A stretch of 64,000 nt of DNA, from positions 1,674,001-1,738,000 of the forward strand of contig JANATF010000006.1 in assembly GCA_029449245.1 (NCBI GenBank), read 5' to 3'. Positions within the stretch are counted from its first letter, which is position 1, and every line of letters starts with the position of its first letter. The translations under genes and the position numbers were made by a program. Below, one piece after another: positions 27,539 through 43,608 of the stretch. The stretch is from Mortierella alpina (lineage: Eukaryota > Mortierellomycota > Mortierellomycetes > Mortierellales > Mortierellaceae). The notes beneath the pieces were generated by a model. It did no database searches. It was given only the letters and a program-made list of their open reading frames with translations, and was not told where the DNA came from.

Positions 27539-27943
27539 ATGATTTCCATTAAAACCCTGCTTGTCTTTGGCGCATCCCTGTGTACTATCATGGTTGCCAC
27601 TACAGCCGCACCCACCGTCGCTGCAGCTCCTGCAAAGATCCAGTCCTCTTCCGCCTTTCTTGACCTTGCGAAACGCGACTCCGCTTCCACTCTAAACTGC
27701 TGGAAGGAGTGTCATGCCAAGGCGCTTAAGACCGTGATCCAGCCTAGCGAGTATCGCTCGACGATGGACTTGTGTACCCATGGTCTCAATCCAGCTACTC
27801 CAGGGGAAGCTTACTTCGCTGAACGATCGTGCTTTCACGATCTGATCGATGGCTACAAGAAGGATGGCGATCTCAAGGTCAAGTTTGCAAAGGCCAAAGA
27901 GAACGCGGCTTACTGCATCATGTACGAGTGCTATAGACAGTAG
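27539..27943 (+). CDS. Small secreted 6-cysteine protein with Kex2 site
   Basis: This intronless gene gives 134 residues. The signal peptide (KTLLVFGASLCTIMVATTAAP) is followed by an Ala-rich pro-segment and a dibasic site in DLAKRDSAS, typical for Kex2 cleavage. The remaining chain of about 85 residues has six cysteines (NCW, EC, LC, SC, YC, EC), suitable for three disulfides, and many Lys/Glu. I chose the second ATG of the frame because it starts the signal peptide. No family is recognised. Secretion and pro-processing are inferred from sequence; function is unknown. Confidence 0.72.
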   Translation: MISIKTLLVFGASLCTIMVATTAAPTVAAAPAKIQSSSAFLDLAKRDSASTLNCWKECHAKALKTVIQPSEYRSTMDLCTHGLNPATPGEAYFAERSCFHDLIDGYKKDGDLKVKFAKAKENAAYCIMYECYRQ

Positions 27944-28062
27944 TCCGTCAGTCTCGTCCTTAGTTTATAAACATCTATATCCTGCCATTATCAGCTGTTG
28001 TATGAATATGTTCATGGCCAGATCAGGATGAGGCTCAGTCGTTTTTATTATTGACAGAGCGA

Positions 28063-31000
28063 TTAGTTTGGCACAGGTGTGTCCATGATGTTGGCCACAG
28101 TGGCATCACTTGTGCTCGAGGTCGATCCACCCTCTGCAGAAGGTTTGGCAGCCATGGCAACCATCAGTGCAGGAAGATACTGTTCGCAGAAGGACGAGAA
28201 GTAAAACTAGAGAAAGCATGACGGATTCAAGAGATAAACCCATATTGTGAGCGTTTAGTACACTAGTGCTTGCTACTCCACTCACGGAAGAAGGGTTATT
28301 CCATCCTATCATTTCCTCCCTTTTTTTTTTTTTTTTTTTTGCTGTTGTTCTTACCTCATGCTTGCTGTTATGCTCCCCGACAAAGTTATGCGCCAGTTCA
28401 TGAGCCATTGTAAAGAACCAGTAGATCAAGGCTTCATCCCTCGCTGAGATCTTCTTGCCCTGTACAACCTTCTGGCTCTGTCCCGCGCCGTCGTCATGTC
28501 CAAGAGCCACATAGTATCTCCAATTGAAAAACAGTGCACCGCCACGGTTGAACGCAATCGTCTGCCCCTCGGGATCGTAATAGACGTGCATCGTTTCCGG
28601 CACCAGTATAAACACCTCCTGCGCAAGCACCATTAACAACCGCACAAACCGCGCCAGCGACTTGAGATTCTCCTTGGTCATGAGCTCGTCCGCATCGCAG
28701 CTCTTGTCCACATACAGCTCAAGTTCACCCGCATGCCCTGCAAAGTTCAGCTGATGGCCCGGCTTGACATCACAGTACGAACTCGTCAATACCTCCGAGA
28801 CTTGGCTTGCTGTCGGCTCGCTCCGGATATCATCCCGACCATTCGACCGGCAATTGGACACTGCAGCCTGAAGCGAGTGTTGCAGGTTTTGCTGGTAGTC
28901 GGGCGCAAATCCTTTGATGGCTTGGTTCGTAGGAGGAACAGGGGCCACCGTGCTCTGCCCACCTGCAGCTCCCTGCGCACCGGATCCTGACCCCTCCACT
29001 CCCGTGAGCACTCCATCTTGACTGGTCGGCGATATGGGTCGTCCGATGACACTGTCCCTCAGGTTCTTAAGGCGGCTCATGAAGAACCCGCCACCTCCAC
29101 CGCCACTTGTGGCCGTGCTCTGGGTATTTGTGCTCACAGGTGGAGCGGCAGGGGGTAGCGTTGAGATGGTCGAGACATTCGAATCCTGAGTCGGGAACGA
29201 TCCCGGAACTGACGGGGTCACATTGGTGGGAGTAGGTTTGCTCTTGTTGATACGTGGGTACCCGGAATCCAGCAGCTTCATGGTGACTCGCTGCACATGG
29301 TCCTGTGTCTCCTTGCCAAGAGCGTCCATCAAGAAGGCAGGGTCACAGTCAGGGAAGACCTCTTTCAGCTGAGCAAGGTATTCCGCCGTCTGCTTCGGCC
29401 CTAATTTGGTGTTGGTTGCGGCCTGGGTGGCAGCAGCGGCGGCGTCAGCCTTGGCAGCCGCCTCAACCCTCGCCTTTTCGGCCCGTTTCGCGTTCAGAAT
29501 ACGATCCACTTGGAAGCCCTATAACGATGAAAGCAGAAATGAGTCGGTACAGCTTTCAAAAAAGACAAGTGCTAACAAACAAGATGTAAATCCTCTCCCC
29601 TATTCAAAATCAACCACCAATTTTACCTTGCGCTTCAGATTGACAAGACTAGTAAAGAGCAAGTTGGACCACCAGATAGAGTCGTTCAGCTTCTTCTGCC
29701 TCAGCAGCAGCTTCGCAAGCACATCTGCAATATCGAAATAGTCCATGTCGCCGTTGGCCGTCACCAGGAGGTAATACGCCTTGCTCTGATCCTGAACAAT
29801 ACAGGCTGTCGTGGACTCTTCATGGGTGGCCCTCGTTGGAATGAACTCTCGTCTCAGCTTTATCATAGGGACCTGCCTCACCTTCAGCTTGGTCGTCAGC
29901 CAATCCAGATCAAAGTTCAGTCGGTTCGCTGGGTGATCGCTCAGGAGCAGAGGTGCACGTTCGACAATCAGCTCTTGCAGAGTTTCCGACCGCCGTGTCA
30001 CCGCAATGGCTCCCTCAGGCCGAGAGTTCTCCTTGACTTGTCTCGAGATCCATGTACTGCCCAGTGTCTCGTAGAGTGACTCGAGATGGCTCTCCATGGG
30101 TGCACTGAGGGGCGTAAAAATCTGTTGCAGAACCGTATCATCGATCAAGTAAATATCACTAGCCCGCGCCAACTTGTACTGCACCACAACCTGGCCCATG
30201 CTCGCACCCGATGAGCCCTCGTCACCGTCCGCTGCCTTATCGCCCTCCATAGAAGCCTCATCCTCCTCCTGAGCCATTCTCTTCTCGCCTAACAAGAACG
30301 GCGCGCGCATCATCTCGTTCAGAAGCGCCTTCTGGGTTCGAATCACATGCATATGAGAAGCAATCTGCCGCAGAATCGACTTGTAGTTCTCAACGCCACC
30401 ATTCCTGTTCAAGAAATCCTGTGGCGCTCGCACGACCAGCTGCGTCAGCTCCACTGGTGTCGGCTCCTCCTTCACACCGCAGGACTTTAGGAACAAGTTG
30501 GCGGCCCTGCCAAAATCAACGGTCGTCAACAGGTCCGGATGGAATGCCGAGTCCTTCTTGTCAAAATAACACCTCTGAGGCTCTGCAAAGTTGCTTCCAG
30601 AGTCATCCAAAGGAATGAACTTGAGTGAGCGCAGGGTCGACCAGTGATGGTGACTGAAGTCTCCCTGAAACTTGCCCAAGAACTCAAACACCTGGCGCGC
30701 CTTGTCCTTGGTCGGCGGAGGTGTTTGAGTGAGGCGTTCCAATAATCGGACAGGCAGCGGGTTCTCTCGGACACCAAGCATGGCCCCATGAATACGAAGA
30801 TCCTCACGCAAAACAGGAAAGTCCATGATGCCGCAGGCTGGATTCGAGAAGACGCTCTGCAAAAATAAAGTACATTGATGAGCGGTTTAGTCCTCCCGTG
30901 ATATGTAAAGATTGAACCACATGGAGCGGGAAGCACGCTCCGAGGAGATTGAACCGTTACCTCAGGGATTTCCATGGCATTGCTTGTCGTCGGAAGAAAG

Positions 31001-34000
31001 GCCACCTTGGTCTTGCTTGGACTGTACTGAAGGCTATACAGCGTCTTGAAGTTCTCAAGCAGATACACAAGAGCTTTTGCTTGAATGCTTTGCTCAGTAG
31101 GAGCCGAGGCCAACGCCAGTAATACATCGAGAGAGGGATGGGTCAGTAGTCCAAGCTCGAGCAATAGCCTTGCCTCATCCGAGGTGGATCTCCAGCGGCC
31201 CTAACGTTGCACATGAAAAGAAAAGGTTTAGTCCCGCTGTCATGGGTATTTAACGACAGCTATCGCACCTTATGACTTTTCAAGGTCAGTTACCTTCCAC
31301 TCGATCACGGGGAGTCCAAGAGCTGCGTGGACTTCGCTTGGTGCATAGAGTGTATTTGCTGGGTATCGTTTAACGGGTGACGGAGGGGGCGGGGTTGGAG
31401 ATTCTGAACTGGCACCGTCCGTCTTTGGAAGGACCGGAGGAGGGGTGACAGCCTTTGGCTGTGTGAGATCCTCCCTGGGGAAAATGGGGGTCGCTTTGAG
31501 GCGCTTCATTTCTCCAGAAGACAATGTGTCTCTGACCGAGGTCAGGTACTTGACAAGTTGCATATGGTCCCAGCTTCCGGCGTTCACCAGACGATCAAAC
31601 ACAAGCTGAAGCTCGACACTCTAATAGCCAACCGAGAATGACGATGACCTTGTTCGTTACTTGCTCTCAAACCGATCCGCCTCTCAGCATCAAGCAGTAA
31701 ATGAGTACAGAGTGCAATATGATGCACGAGCCTTACCTTGCGGGCACCCATTGACAGCAGCAACTTCTCCAAAGGCTGCTTGGTAAATACCATGACTGGG
31801 AGGTCTGGGAACAAGGTCACTGTCTTGAAATACGCTTCATTCGGCAACTTCATGCCATACTTTGTGGGAATGCACGTCTTTTGCGACAACATGGCCACGA
31901 TTGCCCTCTGTGCTCCCTCCTGAAGTTGGCCCCATCCGCGGGATAGTACGAGCAGCACCTTTTCTGCAAACGCCGGGGATACCTCAAAGTCAGGGTCGTT
32001 CACGATGAATTTAGTCCATTCGAGTAGATTGAGCTCCTGCCAAGAAGCGGAAATCCTGTAGAGCTCTGGTTGCGTAAAGGTTTTGGTGATATCGTACGGC
32101 AATGTATTGGGAGGCAGCGGCATATCGATCGGTGTCACCTTGGGGTTCACAAACCATTTGAGGTTCGCTAGGGGCTTGACAGTGTCGCTCGAACAAACCA
32201 GAGCCAGCTGGAAAAAGGCTTTGGCTTCAGCATCGGGAATAACGTACTTGGAACTGAAGTCGATCCACCACCGCAGCATGGCAACCATCTGCGTTTCGGT
32301 GAGTGTCCTCTTTTCAAGCTCCACAAGAACATCCTTGAACGAGACCCTGTGGACCTTGCCCGCCTTTTCCAGCTTGTCAATGAACTTTTGGCTTCCTGTG
32401 TAGACATTTGCTGGGATTGTAGGGAGCTGAATCAAGAATGCAGACATCGATGGCTCAGGGATGCGGACCTTGTCCAGCTCCTTGACACCATGTGACGAGA
32501 GGATCGAGAGCGGTAGGGTGGACATTCTGAAAAAGTAGGCGTCGATATAGTGTCCAACTTGCGGGCTGGGAGTACTGGGATGAAACTGAAATGCCTGCAG
32601 CGCATGGAGAGCACGCTTCTCTAACCAGTCTCGTGCCGTTCTGGTCGCTTCGTCGTCAGCCTGATCTGGTTTTTGATGTGCCAGAATCATCTCGTTGTAA
32701 AGGCTGCCGATCTGCGAGAGTTCATCTATCATACCAAAAAAAAACGGCATAAGCACCTTGATCGTTGGACGGAAATTTAAATATTTTGACTCGCACATCA
32801 AGTACATCTGGAAAATATTGCAATGTACCTTCGTAAAGTGTCCTTGAAAGCAATCCAGCCATTGACAAAAGCTCGTGGTTCCAGACCTGTAGACACTTGT
32901 CAACAAAGTCCAAACTCTCACGTTCGACTGTTGGTATAAATCGACCTGCAACGTGACTCGAAAATCCTGTCGTCTGATGTGTGGGAAAGCCGATGAAGAT
33001 TCTTCCTTGCTCTGGGAACGGTACCAAGTCCTTAAAGATCGACTTGTCATCTGCAGATGCCTGCTTCTCGTCATGACCAACATATAGAATCTGAATTGCA
33101 GTTTGGCTGGGTGGGTATTTCTTCGTCGTCCGCTCCATCTCGTTCGAAAACTGCTTCGACACCTTGACATCCAAATTTCCGGATGCTGTGCGGAGGAAAA
33201 TAGTCGTTGTGCTTGTGCTGACTTCACGAGTCCATCTAGAGACCTCCATCTTGGTAGCATCCAATTGCACGCTCTGCAGGTCGACCGACTTGAGTGTAAA
33301 AATCTTTTGCGGGGAGGTCATGTACATGGTCTTTGGTAATGTCATTGGCCGTGGTTCGCGCATCTTTTTGGAAATGTGTAATAGTCTGTGATGGTCCAGA
33401 TAGACGGACACGTCCCGCAGGTTGGCAGTAAATCCTAGAGATCGAGCGAGAAATGGGCCGAAATCATCCATATTAAGCATGTCGATGGGCTCGCGCATAT
33501 CCAGCAAGAACGTTGTCCAGTTCGCCTTTGCGGCTTCGTCGTCTGGAATCCCCGCCCGCTTTGCGTACAGCTGGTCGTTTCTCCAGTAAAAGGCCATACA
33601 CTCCTTTCCCGATGACACGAATGGTTCCTCGCAAATCGAAAACAGTGAATACTATCACAATGGAACGATGGACTGGATGTTAGCATTCCCGGTATTGCTT
33701 TCAATCCACGACTATTCACTTTCAATGTGCGTTTGAAAATGAAAACGTACGAATCCAACACCGAAGGCACCGATCTATTGTCAATTAAAAACAGGCAAAA
33801 AATCCTTGGTAAGCAACAGATCAAGCGGATAATATCCTTCCACAGCCATGCGTCTATCAAAAAGTGTTCCCAGGAGCAGGCGCAGTATGGAGCTCATGAG
33901 GTCTACTTGCCTTTGACTCGTCAGGATTGCCCTCTGCAATCTTTTTCAATCGGTTCCAATCCTCGGGTCGAAAGTCCATGCCGTTGTTCTTGAACAGAAC

Positions 34001-34877
34001 GCGGGTGATCTTGGCGCTAAGTTGCGGAGCTGTCTCGTTGCTATTGGGTGACTCGGTCTCGAATACAATCTCGATGCCTTTAGCGCCGGCATCATCTATT
34101 GAGAAGAGCCATGTTCAACATGTTATTTAAACCACCTTCATGCGCGTCATCCCTGTGTGCCGATCTGCTGAGCAATAAACAACATTGACACATACCAGAG
34201 TTTTGCATGAGTTCGCGATAGACTACATATTCGGCCGAGTATCTGTTGATGAACACAGGGGTAAATGTGGGCATGCGTTAGCAACCCCCTACCAAAAAAA
34301 GGACATTCTCGGTTGTCTTGGCACTCCAGTCCACGTCATTGGGTCGATAGAACGAGGCGTGCGCGGGTCTTCTCCAGGGTTCCATAGACGGGAGGGATAT
34401 GTTGATGCAATTCCACTCCCAACTCGAAAAAGAGCGGCGCAGCCCAAAGGGCCGCGTCATATATATCGCAAGGTCGCACATCAGCAAACAAAAAAAAGTA
34501 GTGATGAAGATATCAGGCTCGATCTGCACGCCACGTTTTACAGCGAACAACATACGGGGGGAGTATGGGAGAAGAAGAAGGAGAGCAAAGTGCTCTTGGA
34601 GGCGAATGCTTGAACAGCGAACCCTTTTTACCTGGCCAAGATCTTGTCGATGAGATGACGCTGGTTCACTGCAACGGCAAATGTCGATTGGAGGCAAGGC
34701 AAGGCAAGGCAAAGAAAAGTCAGGACGATGAGAGAGCGTGAGCAGCGAGTTGACTACAGCTGTCGCAAAAAGAACGGGCGCTGCAAGGTGGCCTATACCT
34801 TCGACACGCTCCTCTGCACCGGTGTGTGACAGCACCTGAGAGCGCAGGGCATCCAGGGCGGACTTTTTGGCAGCCAT
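28063..34877 (-). CDS. Sacsin-like GHKL ATPase with CUE-like segment and HExxH motif
   Basis: Twelve exons are inferred (right to left: 34877-34799, 34668-34632, 34242-34196, 34095-33911, 33774-33751, 33651-32829, 32725-31737, 31620-31294, 31200-30961, 30856-29627, 29518-28355, 28206-28063), all in phase, giving 1762 residues. The N-terminus is an HSP90/sacsin-type ATPase: ELMQNSDDA near residue 50, NNGMDF, then IGAFGVGF at 117-124, which is a 24-nt exon on its own. The middle resembles the large fungal family of predicted HSP90-like ATPases (DUF3684-like). An Ala/Lys coiled coil near 1335 leads into a CUE-like segment at 1370-1410 (LKEVFPDC, MKLLDSGYP). The C-terminus has HELAHNFVGEHNSKH at about 1700-1714, a zinc-metallopeptidase-like signature. 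The intron after exon 4 appears to use a GC donor. Role is unknown; a chaperone or ubiquitin-linked function is inference. Confidence 0.85.
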
Positions 34878-35424
34878 GTGCGATGGTAGAGCAGTGCCTG
34901 AGGATGTGATGTGAGGGTGTGGTTTAGGAGTCTAGGGCAGGAGGAGGATGTGCGCACTGGGGAGTGTGAAGGGCTGACGAGCGAATGGAAAGAAGAGTGG
35001 GCTAGCCAAGGACAAATGCTGGCTGAGGGTGACAAAGATGGTGTAGGATGGTGGTGTAGGATGGGGAAAATAAGTTAGTGGCAACGAGGTACGGGGTGAC
35101 TGGCGATTCTGTATGGCGCGTCCAATGGTATGGCAGAGAGCAAGGTGTGCAGCGTTTTGGTTTATGGTCTCTTCTTCTCGCAGAGAGAGGCACGGCAGAA
35201 GAGGCGTGCGAAGGGAAGTAGATTACGCGGTGTTGTTCTCTTAGATATCATTCGTTCTTTCTTTCTTTCTCGTTCTCATTCTCTTTCTCTCTCTCTCTCT
35301 CTCTGCCTCTCTCGCTCTCTCTCTCTCCCCCCCCCCCCCCTCTCTCTCTCTCTCTGGTATTTGCTGGTGCAACAGTCGGCTGCTGTTTCCTATCGCTCGA
35401 AAAGCATGCCTCAGACTGCGTCGC
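34878..35424. other. Promoter of the sacsin-like gene with CT/C tract
   Basis: Between the sacsin-like start codon and the PAK stop codon lies a CT microsatellite (about 35255-35357) interrupted by a run of about 14 C. On the minus strand it is a GA/G tract about 400 bp upstream of the start codon. A (gcaag)n run of about 20 bp lies inside the neighbouring gene at 34691-34712. No further gene is seen. Confidence 0.6.
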
Positions 35425-39507
<4,083 letters not shown>

Positions 39508-42500
39508 GTCTTCGTCAAAGAGCGGCGAGAAGGAGAGGCGTAATGAGGGCAAGGAGGGTGGCGGAGGCGTGCACGGGAGGTCAACGACTTCGTATGAGGA
39601 ACGTGGCGAGGACGAGGTCGAGTCGAGAGAGGAGGAAGGCAGCGGCAGAGGAAGAGGAAGCGCCCGCGCGGGTGACGAGGAGGAGGAGGAGGAAGGAAGG
39701 AAGGGTGGATGAGCGATGCCTGCCAGGGTTGATGACAATGGACCCTATTAGAGCCGCGAGGTGTTCAAGAGCAACGTCGAGGCAAACGGGTGGGTGAGCA
39801 AGAAAGGCACAACCAACAACAACAACAAAATAAAGGAGGCGGTCGACGAGCGAGACGACGAGGGGGGGAGGCGGTTAGCTGTGGGGAGCAGCGGGGTACC
39901 TTTGTCCTGGATGAAAAGAGGCGTTGGGGGGGGGGGGGGGGGGACGGTGTGCAGCGGAGCGGGGTGCAAGGTGTGGTTGCTGGGAAAGGCTGATGGCAAA
40001 GTGCGATTCCGCTGTGGGATGGATGGAGGATGGTGGGATGGATGGAGGATGGAGGATGGAGAATCAGAACACACGAAAATATGAAATAGAAAAAAAATCT
40101 CCCGCTATCACACTCCAGGAGCCACCCCCCTATCAATCGCCGACAACCAGGGCCATGTGTGGAGGCAGCGCACAGTGGGTGAGCTTCAAAATTCTTCTTT
40201 TGCTCTGTGGGCGAGCGAGCGTCCGAGAGAGAAGATGCTCTTCCTCTGTCCATTTCGTTCTCCTCTCAGCACGAGGACCTGGCACTGCCCCAGGTCAATC
40301 CGATCTCAATGTTGTGCAACCCTCAGACATCTGTGCCCTGAAAACCCTATCTCATCCATCTCCACTACGCGACCAGCTGCCTGAGCAGCAGAACACAGCC
40401 TGGTACCGCTTTTTGCGGGCGGAAACGGGGCATTCGTGTCTCAACCATCTGCCTCGGCTGAAGAGCGCGTGTGTCAGCCAGGAAACGCGTACCACACGCT
40501 GCGCTGCAACCTAATCCCATCAGCACACATGCATCGCCCACCTCCTCCACCTTGAGCCCTTACTGTACTACGCGTCCATGGCCAGCCATGTGCCAAGAGG
40601 ATGAGTGACGCACAGGACGCACAGGACGCACAGGTTTTCTTTTCGCGAGTTCTCTTGAGAACCAGACCTACCTCGTCGGCGTAGACTCACCCGCAAGGGC
40701 TCAGCGCATGTTCCATGCTCTCATCATTCTCTGAGAATGCTCAGATGCCACGACCCTGTCTAGGCATGCCCCACCTCTGGTGCCTCGTCTACGCCGCTCC
40801 GTGCCTGGTAGTGCAAATGTAACAATGACCTGACATGTTCAAGGCGCCAGGTACACCGCGTTGTGTGAGCTTGACAAAGGCACTTTAGATAGTGTAAAGT
40901 TTACGGACTGGATTCTCTCCACAGTCCGTATCTTTGCCTCCGCGCGCATCTGACACGAGATCATGATGAGGAACAGTGGGCATCAATACTGAGCACTTCT
41001 CTCGCTAACCTCCGTCAAGCGCTCGCTAGCCACCATGACATTAAACCTATAGACTGCCTAGTGCCTTCACAAATATGCGAGAAGAACAACAGAGAAGGGC
41101 AGTATTTGCTAGGACCATGAAAAGCACTTCTCCTCAGAGCACTAGTTTCCTACAAACTTGTCATATTGCACATTAGCGACCTGCTAGTCCCTCTTGCTCC
41201 TATTGACTAGTGTGGTCGCCGTTGTGGGGGGAGCCTACTTGGCGTCCAAAAGGCTCCTTCCTGCACGTCCACCACTCGACCCAAAACCTGGACCTAGATG
41301 ACACGTTCAAAGCACATCATTAGGAAGCTAGGCAAGTGCCGGAGACCACCCCTTCTTTCTTTATCTGTCCCTCATTGCATGTTCATTAGGTTCTTCTGCC
41401 ACTCTGCACCACGAGCGTTGGGCATGATCCCAGCGAAGTTATGTTTTCTCCCTCCCCTCACCATGGCCCCGCATTCTCGAGCCATGCATGTGCGATTTTT
41501 TTTGTCTCTTCCTTTCCCTCTGCCTGCCTTTTCGCCTCCTCTCCTGAACCTGGGTTCTGACCATTCTTAGTTTGCCCAAGAGGCCGAGAGGGTCATATCA
41601 TGCCTTTTTTTTTTTTTACAAGTGGAATGTGCCGCGTCCTGAACAAAATATTATGCGTGCCTCGCAACTCCTTCTTTTACGGGCAAAGAGCTTCTTTGTA
41701 TACATCTTCGATAAGAGTGCCAGACAGAAGTAAGGATGCGACGGAGGGAAAAGGAGGAGCTCTCATGTGTGGCTCCTCCCTTTCGCTGCTAGTCCCTTCT
41801 CCTGGGTAACACTCTCGTTTCTTAAATTTCATTGTCATTCTCTCCTTCTTTTACTGGCCCCCTTTGACTACAGGTAGGCAGGCAGGCATACAGGCAGGCA
41901 ACAAAAAAAAAAAAAAAAAAAAAAAAAGGTGCCACTGGCATCCCGCACATGCACATCCGTGTACGGACTAATGCAGAAAAAAAGGCCTCTCCCTTGCCTC
42001 TCTCTCTTTCTCGTTCTGTCTCCGGCAGCAAAAAGTTATGTGCCGGAAACCTGGCACTGCAGCTGCGGTAGCCGTTCTTTTTTTTTTCGCGGAGACCTTA
42101 TTAATAGACGGATGGCATAGACGAGGGGGGGCGTCACCCGTATGATATTAGCCAGGAGACCTCATCCGTAGAGTGTCCCATTTCAGCCGTCCCTCCTGCA
42201 CATCGGCCCTCCAACAATCTCGTGTAGACCATAGAAACTAGCCTAAAGAACGCGACAGACAAGAAGGGACGACACAGAAGCGAGGAAAAAACCTCGTTTA
42301 TAAAAACTTGACATTCTCTCCGGCATCCATCTTCTCTCTTTTCTAGTTTTCCTTTTCCCTTCTTTTATCTCCTCTTCTCTCTTTTCTCCTCATCTTTTGA
42401 ACCTCTCACCCTCCGCAGACATCCAACTTCAACGTACAACTAATCCCATCTCCTCCTACATAAAAGATCCAACTCCTTCACTATACATAACAAAAACCCC

Positions 42501-42554
42501 TCCTCCCTCGACCCTTCTTCCCCAAACCCTTACCTCTACAAAAAATAATCCAAT
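39508..42554. other. Long intergenic region with simple repeats
   Basis: The first 240 bases may be coding for the PAK N-terminus (open frame, AG acceptor at 39744). Beyond this I see a G run of about 17 at 39926-39943, a GGATGGA-rich tract at 40017-40062, three copies of a 9-bp unit near 40610-40635, an (AGGC)n run near 41873-41900 and an A run near 41902-41928. A TATA-like tttataaaaac at 42297-42307 and a CT-rich leader precede the next gene. No other gene is supported. Confidence 0.5.
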
Positions 42555-43133
42555 ATGATCAAGTCAATCCTCGCCATTGTTGCTATCGCCACCGCCGTCT
42601 CTGCTGCCGCGCCCGGAACCCCAGCCGCTACCTTGAACCACATCTCGTTCACACAGCCCGTGGGTGATGGTATCACGTACATGGCGGGCACCAACCAGAC
42701 CTTCTCTTGGACCATGCAATGCACCACCCCTTCCACCTTGGTGTCTGGCACACCTGCTGCCACAGAGGTTGACTTTATGGATTCGAACAACATTGACAAC
42801 GCCTTCTACGTCAAGAAGGTCGGTACCATTGACTGCACCAAATCCGTCGGTAACCTGGTCTGGACCGTCCCTGCCGATACCAAGCCCGGTGTCTATGCTC
42901 TACAGCTGTTGTTGACCCCCAACAACGCCTACTCGGGACGCTTCAACGTCACCGCGCCCGGTTCCGGCTCCACGACCGGACCCAGCACCGGCGGCAGCAC
43001 TGGTGGCGCAACCGGAGGCGCACAGGAGCCCACAACCGCAACGCCTGGATCTGCTGCTGCCCCTGCCTTGTCCGCGGGTGTCTCTGTGGTCGTCGCCGCC
43101 GCGGTGGCAGGTGTTGCCGCCATGCTGTTTTAA
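42555..43133 (+). CDS. Kre9/Knh1-like GPI-anchored cell-wall protein
   Basis: This intronless gene gives 192 residues. A signal peptide (ILAIVAIATAVSAA) is followed by a single domain of about 100 residues with ITYMAGTNQTFSWT near its start, the pattern of the Kre9/Knh1-like N-terminal Ser-Thr-rich anchor family (PF10342). After GRFNVTAPG comes a Gly/Ser/Thr-rich linker and a hydrophobic tail (VVVAAAVAGVAAMLF) for GPI anchoring. It should act at the cell surface or wall; beta-glucan assembly is suggested for yeast Kre9 but not shown for this class. There are two cysteines. Codon use is strongly C-ending, suggesting high expression. Confidence 0.88.
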   Translation: MIKSILAIVAIATAVSAAAPGTPAATLNHISFTQPVGDGITYMAGTNQTFSWTMQCTTPSTLVSGTPAATEVDFMDSNNIDNAFYVKKVGTIDCTKSVGNLVWTVPADTKPGVYALQLLLTPNNAYSGRFNVTAPGSGSTTGPSTGGSTGGATGGAQEPTTATPGSAAAPALSAGVSVVVAAAVAGVAAMLF

Positions 43134-43608
43134 GTCCCCTCTCCTACATCCACGCTTATCTCCCCCTTATTTCTCTCACATATAGTCCCCTCCATTTACA
43201 GCTTCTTGCGCCAGGAAGAAAAAGGCGTGAGGAGATGGAGGAGGAGGAAAGGAGGGAAACAGAGGGCATGAGGGTGGTGGGGGGGTAAAGATCGTAGCTC
43301 CTAAAACTACAAAGACTAGAAGCAATCTTGCATGTTAATCTACCCGAACTTATATACTTTCGAACAATCAAACAAGAAACTATTACATATATATTTTTTT
43401 GTTGTGGACCGTTGTTCAAAGCTCCCTGTCCTCTCCTTGAGGAAGGGGGAAGGAAGAAGGGAAGAGAGGGTCAAATGTTTTCATATTTCGTTGATTGATG
43501 TGAAATGAAGGTGTGGAAAACTATCAAAATGCGTTCAAAGTTCGCGTTGTTTTGAAAATATCGGACACGTCTTTTTGTTTCTGGCCCGTGCAGCGCGGCA
43601 TTTTTTTT
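43134..43608. other. Convergent 3' region
   Basis: The interval lies between the ends of a plus-strand and a minus-strand gene. It has GA-rich and A/T-rich stretches expected for 3' UTRs, and nothing else recognised. Confidence 0.5.

Noticed and set aside
39765-40253. ORF with an ATG at 40253 as first exon of the PAK kinase
   Set aside because: It crosses poly-C and ATCC repeats and no donor site gives a convincing in-phase join.
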